From NCBI GenBank assembly GCA_014695255.1, contig JACJNX010000031.1:1-64000 (forward strand): DNA of 64,000 bases, written 5' to 3'. This document shows positions 17,109 to 25,915 of the stretch, one piece after another (the first letter of the stretch is position 1; every line of letters begins with the position of its first letter). Below the pieces are notes generated by a model. The model did not search any database and was not told where the DNA came from. It saw only the letters and a program-made list of their open reading frames with translations. The translations under genes were made by a program, and so were the position numbers. The DNA comes from Cyanobacteria bacterium FACHB-63 (lineage in GTDB: Bacteria; Cyanobacteriota; Cyanobacteriia; Leptolyngbyales; Leptolyngbyaceae).

Positions 17109-17693
17109 ATGACTCAAGCCAAACCCAAATTTGCCACGTTTGAAGCGTACCTGGAGTTTGATGACGGTACGGGCAATCGCTATGAGTTGATCGATGAAGA
17201 GTTATTCGCTTTGCCGCCAGAATCTGAGCCAAATGATGCGATCGCTAATTTTCTCTTTCTAAAATTAGTAGAAGCAGGATTGCCCTACCGATTAGTTCGT
17301 CCTGGCAAATGTGAAATTCAGGTTCCAGTACTGCAAAGAGGGGATGCAGCAAATCGCTATCCTGATTTTCTGATTTTGGAGGAGACGCACCTCAGCCTGA
17401 CCCAAAACCGATTGACGATCAAACTGGATGCACCTCCTCCAAGGATGGTCGCTGAGGTGCTCAGTCCTGGTAGAGCAAATCGAGAGCGAGACCTGATTCG
17501 CAAACGCGCTCAATACGCCAAACGTGGCATTCCTGAATACTGGCTAATTGATCCCGACAACCGATCAGTCACAGTGCTAACGCTGCAAGGCGATGAATAC
17601 GCTGAAGTTGGGACATTTCAGGACGATCGCTCAATCCACTCCCGCCAATTTCCCCAACTCCAACTCACGCCCGCCCAACTCTTCGAGAATTAA
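17109..17693 (+). CDS. Uma2 family endonuclease-like protein (DUF820)
   Basis: The second Uma2 protein in this window. Core motifs are FEAYLEFDDGTGNRYELIDEEL at the N-terminus, YPDFLILEE, MVAEVLSPGRANRERDLIRKRAQYAKRGIPEYWLIDPDNR; the last block is the predicted PD-(D/E)XK active-site region with the E-x-LSPG and YWLIDP signatures. Its 194 aa is the common size, and it lacks the coiled-coil tail of the copy at 4.5-5.2 kb. It sits tightly between usp (3-base gap) and ylqF (6-base gap). Biological role unknown. Confidence 0.85.
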   Translation: MTQAKPKFATFEAYLEFDDGTGNRYELIDEELFALPPESEPNDAIANFLFLKLVEAGLPYRLVRPGKCEIQVPVLQRGDAANRYPDFLILEETHLSLTQNRLTIKLDAPPPRMVAEVLSPGRANRERDLIRKRAQYAKRGIPEYWLIDPDNRSVTVLTLQGDEYAEVGTFQDDRSIHSRQFPQLQLTPAQLFEN

Positions 17694-17699
17694 CCTAAG

Positions 17700-18539
17700 A
17701 TGTCTGCACCTTCCATCCAGTGGTATCCCGGTCACATTGCCAAAGCTGAAAGAGCGCTTCTAGAGCAACTCAAGCGCGTCGATGTCGTGCTGGAAGTTCG
17801 GGATGCGCGAATTCCTTTGTCCACGCATCATCCGCAGGTTGATCAGTGGATTGGGGAGAAAGGGCGGATTCTGGTCATGAATCGAGTGGATATGATTCCG
17901 CCGAAAGCTAAAGAGCAGTGGATGCAGTGGTTTCAAGACCGGGGCGAGGAGCCGCTATTTACCGATGCTCAGCATGGTAAGGGGATCGAGGCGATCGCCA
18001 AAGCCACCCAAACGGCAGGAGCGAAGATGAATCAGCGCAGGATCGATCGTGGGATGCTGCCTCGCCCCGTTCGAGCTGTGGTCATTGGCTTTCCCAATGT
18101 CGGAAAATCAGCCCTGATCAATCGGCTCCTCAAGCGGCGAGTCGTCGAAAGTGCCCGTCGTGCTGGTGTAACGCGGCAACTGAGATGGGTGAGAATTTCT
18201 GACCAAATCGAATTACTCGACGCGCCCGGAGTTTTGCCCAACAAGCTCACGGATCAGCAAGCCGCCATTAAACTAGCCATCTGTGACGATATTGGCGAAG
18301 CCGCTTACGACAATCAACGAGTCGCGGCATCGCTGGTTGATCTCTTGCAGTCCTCTTCTGGAGTATTGGAATCGCGCTATGGACTGGCGATCGCAGATTT
18401 AACCGGAGAAAGCTATGTCAAAACCTTGGCAGACCTGAATTACAAAGGTGACGCAGAACGCACCGCACGACAGATTCTCACTGATTTCCGCAAAGGAAAC
18501 CTAGGCACGATCGCGCTGGAATTGCCTCCGAATGAATAA
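17700..18539 (+). CDS. ylqF: ribosome biogenesis GTPase YlqF/RbgA
   Basis: A circularly permuted GTPase acting in late 50S subunit assembly. The N-terminus has the family WYPGHIAKAERALLEQLKRVD; the permuted order is G4 first (NRVDMI, ~residues 60-65), then G1 GFPNVGKSALINRL (~130-143), and G3 DAPGVL (~180). The C-terminal ~80 residues form the RNA-binding helical domain. It has 279 aa, normal. It is last of a close three-gene group with usp and Uma2. No terminator was seen directly after it. Confidence 0.93.
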   Translation: MSAPSIQWYPGHIAKAERALLEQLKRVDVVLEVRDARIPLSTHHPQVDQWIGEKGRILVMNRVDMIPPKAKEQWMQWFQDRGEEPLFTDAQHGKGIEAIAKATQTAGAKMNQRRIDRGMLPRPVRAVVIGFPNVGKSALINRLLKRRVVESARRAGVTRQLRWVRISDQIELLDAPGVLPNKLTDQQAAIKLAICDDIGEAAYDNQRVAASLVDLLQSSSGVLESRYGLAIADLTGESYVKTLADLNYKGDAERTARQILTDFRKGNLGTIALELPPNE

Positions 18540-18652
18540 ACTCTGATATAGAGCGGCAACCGAGGGGGGACCTAGGGAAAATTCGTACAGCTTTCCCTCA
18601 TGTTTGTATCATTTCGTTTTTTCATTCCGGATCAGCCGTCTCTTAAATGAAA

Positions 18653-18823
18653 TCAGAATGGTAGAGCAAAGTTGTTTTCAAAGTCTGGGAACATTCTCAC
18701 TTCGAATTCGTCAGGCTGCGTCAAGGCTAGTTCTGGTCTAGATTTGAACAATTTGGATAACTCAAAAAATTGTTCATTGCTATACCGCTTTTCTTGGAGA
18801 AGCTCCTCTAAGATCTCAACCAT
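18653..18823 (-). CDS. possible small protein, 56 aa
   Basis: This open frame lies in the 396-base gap between ylqF and the next gene. It would give MVEILEELLQEKRYSNEQFF..., an acidic helical protein ending FENNFALPF, with no membrane segment. An AGG lies 12 bases before the ATG, so translation support is weak. Codon use resembles neighbouring genes, and no other feature explains this gap. The rest of the gap (18540-18652 and 18824-18935) shows nothing I can name. Confidence 0.35.
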   Translation of the reverse strand: MVEILEELLQEKRYSNEQFFELSKLFKSRPELALTQPDEFEVRMFPDFENNFALPF

Positions 18824-18935
18824 CGATTTAGCCTGAAATTTCTGTCAGCCGAAAGCGTAATTCTACGGAATTGCATAAATCCTTTGGGTTGTTCGTACTG
18901 AAACTCGTTCACTTGTGGCTGTTGGGGTGTTTGAT

Positions 18936-19124
18936 ATGTCACGAATTCGCGAAGTCGTTCAACAAGCGCTAACGACCGGACTGCTCTCGATCGAAGCCGA
19001 AAATCAACTGCGGCTTCTGCTCTCCTCGAAGTACGATCAAGAGGATTTTCGCGCCTTTATGACGCTGCAAAGTGCAGCAATGGCAGGTTCTGTTAAACAA
19101 GAATCTCGCTTATGCCGGGGATAG
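18936..19124 (+). CDS. small conserved cyanobacterial protein, ~62 aa
   Basis: A short protein (MSRIREVVQQALTTGLLSIE...) of a type I recognise as widespread but uncharacterised in cyanobacteria: N-terminal helix, AENQLRLLL, and a C-terminal FRAFMTLQSAAMAGSVKQES. No signal or membrane segment. The ATG at 18936 is preferred over an in-frame GTG 21 bases upstream. A terminator follows 42 bases later, so it is transcribed separately from ispG. Confidence 0.75.
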   Translation: MSRIREVVQQALTTGLLSIEAENQLRLLLSSKYDQEDFRAFMTLQSAAMAGSVKQESRLCRG

Positions 19125-19165
19125 GCGGAAAATCCGGTTAAATGGTTCATTTCTATGGCAATCTG

Positions 19166-19205
19166 AAAGACAGAAGCTCCCATTGATGAGATTCTGTCTT
19201 TTTTG
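19166..19205 (+). terminator. Rho-independent terminator upstream of ispG
   Basis: A 10-bp stem (AAAGACAGAA with TTCTGTCTTT) and a 16-base loop, followed by a T-run. It closes the transcript of the small gene ending at 19124 and lies 25 bases ahead of the ispG start. Confidence 0.82.
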
Positions 19206-19229
19206 CTATCGACCCACCATTACCGCGTT

Positions 19230-20453
19230 ATGCAAACTCTGCCTACCCCGATCGCCTCGGCTACTCCGGTGGCTCAGTATTCCACTGACACTACGATTCA
19301 TCGTCGCAAAACTCGCTCTGTTCCTGTGGGTAGCATCTCGATCGGGAGTGATCATCCCGTCGCCGTTCAGTCGATGATCAACGAAGACACGCTCGACATT
19401 GAAGGGTCAGTCGCGGCAATTCGCCGTCTGCATGAGATTGGCTGCGAGATCGTTCGTGTCACTGTTCCTAGCCTGGCACACGCGAAAGCGATGGAAGAAA
19501 TTCGCGATCGCCTGCACAAAACTTATATGCCCGTTCCGCTCGTTGCAGATGTGCATCACAACGGCATGAAGATCGCCCTAGAAGTGGCAAATTACGTCGA
19601 TAACGTGCGGATTAATCCCGGCCTGTATGTGTTTGAAAAGCCGAAAACGACCGAATATACACAAGCTGAGTTTGACGCGATCGGCGAAAAAATTCGAGAA
19701 ACGCTTGCTCCACTGGTGATCTCCCTGCGGGATCAGAACAAATCAATGCGAATCGGCGTGAACCACGGTTCACTAGCAGAACGGATGCTGTTTACTTACG
19801 GCGATACCCCAGAAGGGATGGTAGAATCCGCGCTCGAATTTATCCGCATCTGCGAGTCGCTCAACTTTTACAACCTTGAACTCTCGCTCAAAGCCTCAAA
19901 AGTCCCGGTTATGCTGGCTGCGAATCGCTTAATGGTCAGACGCATGGACGAACTAGGAATGGCTTATCCGCTCCATCTCGGCGTGACCGAAGCGGGAGAT
20001 GGCGAATATGGTCGGATTAAATCCACGGCTGGCATTGGTACCCTTTTGGCTGAGGGCATCGGTGATACCATTCGCGTCTCTCTAACCGAGGCTCCAGAAA
20101 AAGAAATTCCCGTCTGCTATGGCATTCTGCAAGCATTGGGACTGCGGCGCACGATGGTTGAGTATGTTGCTTGCCCGTCTTGTGGCCGCACCTTGTTCAA
20201 TCTGGAAGAAGTCTTGCAAAAAGTTCGAGAAGCCACAAATCATCTAACCGGGTTAAACATTGCCGTGATGGGCTGCATCGTCAATGGCCCAGGTGAAATG
20301 GCAGATGCCGATTATGGCTATGTCGGAAAGCAAGCGGGCTACATTTCCTTGTACCGAGGACGTGATGAGATCAAGAAAGTCCCAGAACATCAAGGCGTTG
20401 CAGAACTGATTAACCTAATCAAAGCGGATGGTAAATGGATTGAGCCGCAATAG
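19230..20453 (+). CDS. ispG: 4-hydroxy-3-methylbut-2-enyl diphosphate synthase
   Basis: The penultimate enzyme of the MEP isoprenoid pathway, an iron-sulfur enzyme using ferredoxin in cyanobacteria. N-terminal TIM-barrel motifs: [37 protein letters not shown]. The [4Fe-4S] ligands are visible in the C-terminal third: CPSCGRTLF and [20 protein letters not shown]. It has 407 aa from the ATG at 19230, matching family length; an in-frame TTG at 19203 is inside the preceding terminator. It is followed after ~175 bases by a processing protease. Confidence 0.96.
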   Translation: MQTLPTPIASATPVAQYSTDTTIHRRKTRSVPVGSISIGSDHPVAVQSMINEDTLDIEGSVAAIRRLHEIGCEIVRVTVPSLAHAKAMEEIRDRLHKTYMPVPLVADVHHNGMKIALEVANYVDNVRINPGLYVFEKPKTTEYTQAEFDAIGEKIRETLAPLVISLRDQNKSMRIGVNHGSLAERMLFTYGDTPEGMVESALEFIRICESLNFYNLELSLKASKVPVMLAANRLMVRRMDELGMAYPLHLGVTEAGDGEYGRIKSTAGIGTLLAEGIGDTIRVSLTEAPEKEIPVCYGILQALGLRRTMVEYVACPSCGRTLFNLEEVLQKVREATNHLTGLNIAVMGCIVNGPGEMADADYGYVGKQAGYISLYRGRDEIKKVPEHQGVAELINLIKADGKWIEPQ

Positions 20454-20628
20454 CAGCAAGAGAACGCGAAACAAATCTTAACGATTCAAGTTCTTTTTTT
20501 CCCGTCTTTCCTGGCGATCGCCAAATTCCTATCCAAAAACTGGGCAATAATTACGGATCGCCCTAAGTGCCTGTGTTAAATTGAGCATAACCTTTTGTCA
20601 CTTCTCCAGAACTTCAGCAGGTATAGTC

Positions 20629-21906
20629 ATGACGAAACGAGCGCTTGTCTTAGGAGCAACGGCTGCCGCCGTGACCGCAGTGACCATCACCGGAGCCGGG
20701 ATTCATCTTAATAAAGGGCAGGCGTTCTTTCGGGATAGTCCTAAAGAGCTTGTGGATGAAGTCTGGCAAGTGATCGATCGCAACTACGTCGATGCGACGT
20801 TTAATCAGGTCGATTGGAAATCGGTTCGGAGTCAATATCTCAACCGCAGCTATAAGGATAAAACCGAAGCCTATAAGTCGATTCGAGAAATGCTCAAGCG
20901 ATTGGGCGATCCCTACACGCGCTTTATGGACCCGGACGAGTTTCGCAATATGCAGATCGATACTTCCGGTGAGTTGACAGGCGTGGGAATCCAGCTTGCA
21001 GCCGATGAAAAAACCAAGAAACTCACGGTAATTTCGCCGATCGAGGGGAGTCCTGCTTCAGCCGCGGGAGTCCAAGCAAAAGACATCATCCAGCAGATCG
21101 ACGGCAAAAGCACCGAAGGAATGGACGTGAACAAAGCCGTGACGCTGATTCGCGGACCAGTGAATACGCAAGTCAAGCTCACAGTTCTACGCGGCACTCA
21201 GCAGCTAGAGTTCAACCTCAAGCGCGCCAAGATTGAAATTCATCCCGTTCGCGCTAGCGTCCAGCAATCGCCTACAGGAAAAGTTGGCTACATTCGACTC
21301 GTTCAGTTCAGCGCGAATGCCGCCCCAGAGATGCGTGAAGCCATTCAAAAGCTGGAAAAAGAGAACGTGACAGGCTACGTGCTTGACCTCCGATCGAACC
21401 CCGGTGGATTGCTCTACGCCAGCGTGGATATCGCTCGGATGTGGGTTCCCAAAGGCGGCATCGTCTCCACCGTTGATCGTCAGGGCATTTCAGATAAAGA
21501 AGAAGCCAACGGTCGCGCCTTGACCGATAAGCCGCTCGTCGTACTGGTAGATGGCGGTTCAGCCAGCGCCAGTGAAATTCTCTCTGGAGCCATCCAAGAT
21601 AACAACCGCGGCACGATCGTCGGAACGAAAACTTTTGGTAAGGGCTTAGTCCAATCGGTTCGCAGCTTGGGTGACGGATCGGGAATGGCGGTGACGATCG
21701 CGAAATATCTCACGCCCAAAGGTCGCGACATTAACAAGCATGGAATTGATCCAGATGTGGTCGTTGAGCTGAGCGAACAGCAGCGACAAGCCTTGTTAAA
21801 AGACCGCGAAAAGATCGGCACAGCTAACGATCCGCAGTACGTCAAAGCCATGCAGGTACTTAACCAAGCCATCACCGCAAAACAAGGCAACCGCGCCAAA
21901 AACTAG
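20629..21906 (+). CDS. C-terminal processing peptidase, S41 family
   Basis: A secreted serine protease of the CtpA/B/C type. After an N-terminal hydrophobic segment (residues ~5-25, signal or anchor), a PDZ domain (LTGVGIQLAADE ... GSPASAAGVQAKDIIQQIDG, ~105-185) is inserted before the S41 catalytic region. The nucleophile Ser lies in VLVDGGSASASEILSGA and the catalytic Lys in TFGKGLVQSV. It has 425 aa from the ATG at 20629. CtpA matures photosystem II D1; this paralogue could instead be CtpB or CtpC, and I cannot choose. Its 3' end overlaps the convergent small gene by 4 bases. Confidence 0.9.
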   Translation: MTKRALVLGATAAAVTAVTITGAGIHLNKGQAFFRDSPKELVDEVWQVIDRNYVDATFNQVDWKSVRSQYLNRSYKDKTEAYKSIREMLKRLGDPYTRFMDPDEFRNMQIDTSGELTGVGIQLAADEKTKKLTVISPIEGSPASAAGVQAKDIIQQIDGKSTEGMDVNKAVTLIRGPVNTQVKLTVLRGTQQLEFNLKRAKIEIHPVRASVQQSPTGKVGYIRLVQFSANAAPEMREAIQKLEKENVTGYVLDLRSNPGGLLYASVDIARMWVPKGGIVSTVDRQGISDKEEANGRALTDKPLVVLVDGGSASASEILSGAIQDNNRGTIVGTKTFGKGLVQSVRSLGDGSGMAVTIAKYLTPKGRDINKHGIDPDVVVELSEQQRQALLKDREKIGTANDPQYVKAMQVLNQAITAKQGNRAKN

Positions 21907-22100
21907 CTCGGCTGGCATTTTCCCGATCGAATCAATCCGACGCGCCGTGCGATCGCTTCTCCCTCTGAGGTAAATGGACCCCAATGCTCCACGATCTCAG
22001 AGGGATTTGTCGTTTGGCTTTTTTCTAGCTCATCCTCAGTCAAAATCTGACATTGGGCAGTGGGTCGCTTCACTACATACCAACGCTCTGACGCACTCAT
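21903..22100 (-). CDS. small conserved cyanobacterial protein, 65 aa
   Basis: An uncharacterised soluble protein with the core VEHWGPFTSEGEAIARRVGLIRSGKCQP, a pattern I know from small cyanobacterial proteins. No catalytic motif is seen. It converges on the S41 protease gene with a 4-base overlap, and its ATG is followed upstream by the ~187-base gap before pilT. Confidence 0.72.
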   Translation of the reverse strand: MSASERWYVVKRPTAQCQILTEDELEKSQTTNPSEIVEHWGPFTSEGEAIARRVGLIRSGKCQPS

Positions 22101-22287
22101 AGCTCCTCATCCCTCTTGATACTCCCCGGTGACATCGGGGAAAGCTTAGTTCATGTTAGGGGTCTGGCATTCATCGTGCCAAGGTTCAAACCGTAAAGAT
22201 TTTCCAAATCGAGCATTCATTCGCCCCCTGCCCCCGCCACTCGATTAATCCGATCCATGTACTCAGGGATTTTATCAACGTAGGCAT

Positions 22288-23688
22288 ATGACACTAGAAT
22301 CACAGCGTTCGTCCGCGCCGCCCGTCGAGACCACTGCCGCCATTCGCGACATGCCTCCGCCACCTGCTCCAAGAATGCCTCCTGCACCGCCGCCTTCCCT
22401 GCGGACGATGCCTAATGGCTCTGCGGAAGTGACTGAGCCAGCAGTGAGAAATGGCGCGACCCAAACCTTTGCAATGCCTGCAAATCGTCCGCCCGCTCCG
22501 CCTGCCCCAATTCCGGTCAGTTCGCCTTCTGCACCGTTGACAGCCCCGACTGGAGCAACTCCCCCTCCTGCAATGGGGCATCGCCCCACAACTCCGCCGT
22601 CTGCCCCAACTACGTCTCGTCGCTCTGATTCACCGACCCTAGAGCAGATCATCCGCACCGCATTCGATAAAGGATTTTCGGATGTTCATTTGGGAGTGGG
22701 TGAAGTTCCGCGCTATCGCAACCGAGGCGAAATCGAAGTAACCGAGTGGACTGAAACGGATCATGCAACGTTCATGGGTTGGCTGCGGGAAGTGCTGTCC
22801 GAAGAGGAGATCAGCCAGTTTGAAGAAAGTATGGACTTCGACGGCGCGACTCAGTACGACTTTGCACGAGTTCGGATTAATATCTTCGGTTCGCTCCATG
22901 GACCAGCGATGGTGCTGCGTTTGATCCCGCTGAAAATCTTGACGATGGAGCAGCTCAACCTGCCAGCGGTGTTTAAGGATATCTGTCACTATCACAAGGG
23001 TTTGATTTTAATCACAGGGCCTACCGGATCAGGGAAATCGACTACGCTCGCAGCGATGATCGATTACATCAATAAGGAGATGCCGAAGAATATTATTACG
23101 ATCGAAGACCCGATCGAATTTATTCACAAAAGCCGCAAAGCTTTGATTAAGCACCGCGAAGTGGGGATGCACACTCGAAAGTTTGACAATGCTCTTAAAG
23201 CCGCACTCCGGGAAGATCCAGATATTATTCTGGTCGGTGAAATGCGGGACAAAGAAACGGTGAACACGGCACTAAAAGCAGCGCAGACGGGTCACTTGGT
23301 CATGGGAACCCTACACACCAATAGCGCCGTGAAAACGATCGAGCGGGTTCTCAGCCTTTATCAACCGAATGAACAGCCAACGATGCGGGTTGCACTGGCA
23401 GAATCGCTGGTGGCAGTCGTCGCCCAAGGGCTGTGCCGGACGACAGACGGCAAGCGGGCAGCATTCCATGACATCTTGATTAATACCGATGCGATTCGAG
23501 ATTACATCCGCAAAGGAGAACTTGATGAGATTGAGGCGATTATTCCTCGCTGCGGATTTGACGGGATGTGTACGATGAATCAATCGTTATACAAGCTGTA
23601 CGAGCAAGGACAGATTACCGAAGAAGTGGCGCTGGAAATGTCGCCAAAGCAAAACGAGATGGCGCAAATGCTGCGCGGTCGAGTCTAA
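22288..23688 (+). CDS. pilT: PilT-type twitching motility ATPase
   Basis: A hexameric ATPase for pilus retraction or a related secretion role. The first ~115 residues are an unusual, nearly repeat-like Pro/Ala/Ser-rich region. The PilT core follows: SDVHLGVGEVPRYRNRGEIE, Walker A ITGPTGSGKSTTLAAMI (~residue 247), Asp box TIEDPIEFIH, Walker B ILVGEMRDKETV and the His box GHLVMGTLHTNSAVKTIERVL. The C-terminal AIRDYIRKGELDEIE is also typical. Cyanobacteria have pilT1 and pilT2; the proline-rich extension suggests the second type, but that is inference. Confidence 0.92.
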   Translation: MTLESQRSSAPPVETTAAIRDMPPPPAPRMPPAPPPSLRTMPNGSAEVTEPAVRNGATQTFAMPANRPPAPPAPIPVSSPSAPLTAPTGATPPPAMGHRPTTPPSAPTTSRRSDSPTLEQIIRTAFDKGFSDVHLGVGEVPRYRNRGEIEVTEWTETDHATFMGWLREVLSEEEISQFEESMDFDGATQYDFARVRINIFGSLHGPAMVLRLIPLKILTMEQLNLPAVFKDICHYHKGLILITGPTGSGKSTTLAAMIDYINKEMPKNIITIEDPIEFIHKSRKALIKHREVGMHTRKFDNALKAALREDPDIILVGEMRDKETVNTALKAAQTGHLVMGTLHTNSAVKTIERVLSLYQPNEQPTMRVALAESLVAVVAQGLCRTTDGKRAAFHDILINTDAIRDYIRKGELDEIEAIIPRCGFDGMCTMNQSLYKLYEQGQITEEVALEMSPKQNEMAQMLRGRV

Positions 23689-23724
23689 GCTTTTGCGTTA
23701 TTGTGCTTGCAAAATTGCGCTTAC

Positions 23725-23761
23725 AAAAAAGCTCCGACCCTTGACGGATCGGAGCTTTTTT
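23725..23761. terminator. bidirectional terminator after pilT
   Basis: A perfect 13-bp stem, including A6 on the left and T6 on the right (AAAAAAGCTCCGA with TCGGAGCTTTTTT), with an 11-base loop. The matching A and T tracts let it act on both strands: for pilT on the plus strand and for the tRNA-Pro transcript on the minus strand. Confidence 0.9.
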
Positions 23762-23812
23762 CTAGGTCGCTGAGCGATCTCTTAACGATGCTCAACCTAT
23801 GGATTAACTAAG

Positions 23813-23887
<75 letters not shown>

Positions 23888-24034
23888 CAAAGCATTTTTT
23901 GCAATGCGTATTTCATCATAATGCAAGTTTGCGCTTGCGTCGAGGAATTTGCGAAAAATTCCAGGGTTGTTAAGAAGAGTCAGGACAAATTAAGATAGAA
24001 CACGCAAAACGCGATCGCACACATAGGTAAAGCA

Positions 24035-24904
24035 GTGGTTGTTAAACCGGAATGGCTACGGGTCAAAGCTCCTCAGTGGGAGCGAGTCGGAACTGTCAAA
24101 GAAGTCTTGCGAGATTTAGCGCTGAATACCGTGTGCGAAGAGGCATCTTGCCCGAATATTGGCGAGTGCTTTAATGCAGGGACAGCGACATTTTTAATCA
24201 TGGGTCCTGCTTGTACTCGCGCTTGCCCCTATTGCGATATCGATTTTGAGAAGAAACCGCAGCCGCTTGATCCGACTGAGCCGACTCGATTAGGGGAAGC
24301 GGTGCGACGAATGCGGTTGAATCATGTCGTTGTGACTTCGGTGAATCGGGATGATTTGCCCGATGGTGGAGCGTCGCAGTTTGTTCGGTGTATTCAGGAG
24401 ATCCGATCGGTTTCACCGCAAACGACGATCGAAGTTCTGATTCCAGATTTGTGCGGCAATTGGGACGCGCTGAAGGTGATTTTAAGTGCGTCTCCTGAAG
24501 TGCTGAATCACAATACTGAAACGATTTCACGGCTGTATCGTCGGGTGCGTCCGCAAGGGAATTATGCGCGATCGCTCGAATTGCTGAAACAGGTACGCGA
24601 GATTAATCCAAGCGTTTACACTAAGTCGGGGATCATGGTGGGATTGGGTGAAACCGATGCCGAAGTGCGCGAGACGATGCAGGATTTGAGAGCGGTGAAT
24701 TGCGATATTTTGACGATCGGGCAGTATCTCCAACCGAGTCAGAAGCATTTAGGCGTGCAGGATTTTGTCAAACCAGAGCAGTTTGATGCTTGGCGCGAAT
24801 ATGGCGAATCGATCGGCTTTTTGCAGGTGGTTTCGACTCCGCTGACCCGGAGTTCCTATCATGCCGAGCAGGTTCAGGCGCTGATGAAGCAGTATCCGCG
24901 ATGA
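24035..24904 (+). CDS. lipA: lipoyl synthase
   Basis: A radical-SAM enzyme inserting sulfur into octanoyl-protein to form lipoate. Two iron-sulfur clusters are visible: the auxiliary cluster [12 protein letters not shown] (residues ~32-43) and the radical-SAM [11 protein letters not shown] (~58-68). Other motifs: [16 protein letters not shown] and LEVLIPDL-like [10 protein letters not shown]. The C-terminal SSYHAEQ serine, which ligates the auxiliary cluster, is present. The start is GTG, with AGGTAAAG upstream. It has 289 aa. Its TGA overlaps the ATG of gpsA (ATGA). Cyanobacteria often have two lipA genes. Confidence 0.96.
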   Translation: MVVKPEWLRVKAPQWERVGTVKEVLRDLALNTVCEEASCPNIGECFNAGTATFLIMGPACTRACPYCDIDFEKKPQPLDPTEPTRLGEAVRRMRLNHVVVTSVNRDDLPDGGASQFVRCIQEIRSVSPQTTIEVLIPDLCGNWDALKVILSASPEVLNHNTETISRLYRRVRPQGNYARSLELLKQVREINPSVYTKSGIMVGLGETDAEVRETMQDLRAVNCDILTIGQYLQPSQKHLGVQDFVKPEQFDAWREYGESIGFLQVVSTPLTRSSYHAEQVQALMKQYPR

Positions 24905-25821
24905 GGATTACGGTAATTGGGGCGGGGGCTTGGGGGTCAACGCTGGCAGGATTGGTACGAGACAATGGATATGAAGCCGCAATCTGGTCGCGGCAGAGCG
25001 ATCGATCCCTCAACGAAACGATCGCCCAATCCGATCTCGTCATTTCAGCCGTATCGATGAAAGGCGTGCGATCGGTGATTGATCAAATCTCGATTGCAAT
25101 GCCGACGATCGTTACAGCGACGAAGGGATTAGATTCTGAATCGGGGAGCGAAACGGCTTTACCCTTGCTGCCCTCGCAGGTTTGGCAGGCTGCATTTCCG
25201 CAAAGTACGATCGCAGTTCTATCAGGACCCAATTTATCCAAGGAAATCCAGCAAGGGCTACCTGCTGCCAGTGTGGTTGCGAGTCGGGATCAAGCGGTTG
25301 CCGATCGCGTTCAGCAAGCGTTTTCCTCAGCGCGATTTAGGGTGTATACCAATGGTGATCCGCTTGGGGTTGAACTGGGTGGAACCTTGAAAAATGTGAT
25401 TGCGATCGCGGTTGGAGCCTGTGACGGGTTGCAGCTTGGAGCGAACGCGAAATCAGCACTAGTGACACGAGGACTGGCTGAGATGATTCGGCTGGGTACG
25501 TATTGGGGCGCGAAATCGGAGACGTTTTACGGGTTATCGGGATTGGGGGATTTGCTAGCGACTTGTAGCAGTTCGCTGAGCCGGAATTATCAAGTTGGGT
25601 ATGGACTCGCGCAAGGGAAAACGCTTTCCGAAGTTCTAGCAACACTGGAGGGAACCGCAGAAGGAATTAATACGACTCAGGTTCTAATCAAATTAGCGCA
25701 AGCTCAAGGAATTTCGATGCCGATTTCGACTCAGGTCGATCGCTTACTGCGGGGAGAAATTACGCCGCGATTAGCCGTTGGGGAATTAATGCAGCGTGAT
25801 AGTAAACCGGAAACCATCTAG
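24901..25821 (+). CDS. gpsA: glycerol-3-phosphate dehydrogenase (NAD(P)+)
   Basis: It reduces dihydroxyacetone phosphate to glycerol-3-phosphate for lipid synthesis. [19 protein letters not shown] is the NAD(P)-binding Rossmann motif; [20 protein letters not shown] and [28 protein letters not shown] include the active-site Lys residues. It has 306 aa. The ATG at 24901 shares bases with the lipA TGA, so translation is probably coupled. Confidence 0.95.
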   Translation: MRITVIGAGAWGSTLAGLVRDNGYEAAIWSRQSDRSLNETIAQSDLVISAVSMKGVRSVIDQISIAMPTIVTATKGLDSESGSETALPLLPSQVWQAAFPQSTIAVLSGPNLSKEIQQGLPAASVVASRDQAVADRVQQAFSSARFRVYTNGDPLGVELGGTLKNVIAIAVGACDGLQLGANAKSALVTRGLAEMIRLGTYWGAKSETFYGLSGLGDLLATCSSSLSRNYQVGYGLAQGKTLSEVLATLEGTAEGINTTQVLIKLAQAQGISMPISTQVDRLLRGEITPRLAVGELMQRDSKPETI

Positions 25822-25915
25822 AAGCTGCAATATTTAGATAATTTCTGCGAATTCCGGAATCGGCTTGGTAAATTGGACAATAGTACAACTTCCATTGATC
25901 GAGCGGAAATTCTTT

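Noticed and set aside
23900-24034. Additional tRNA or small RNA before lipA
   Set aside because: No cloverleaf or T-tailed hairpin is found in this stretch.
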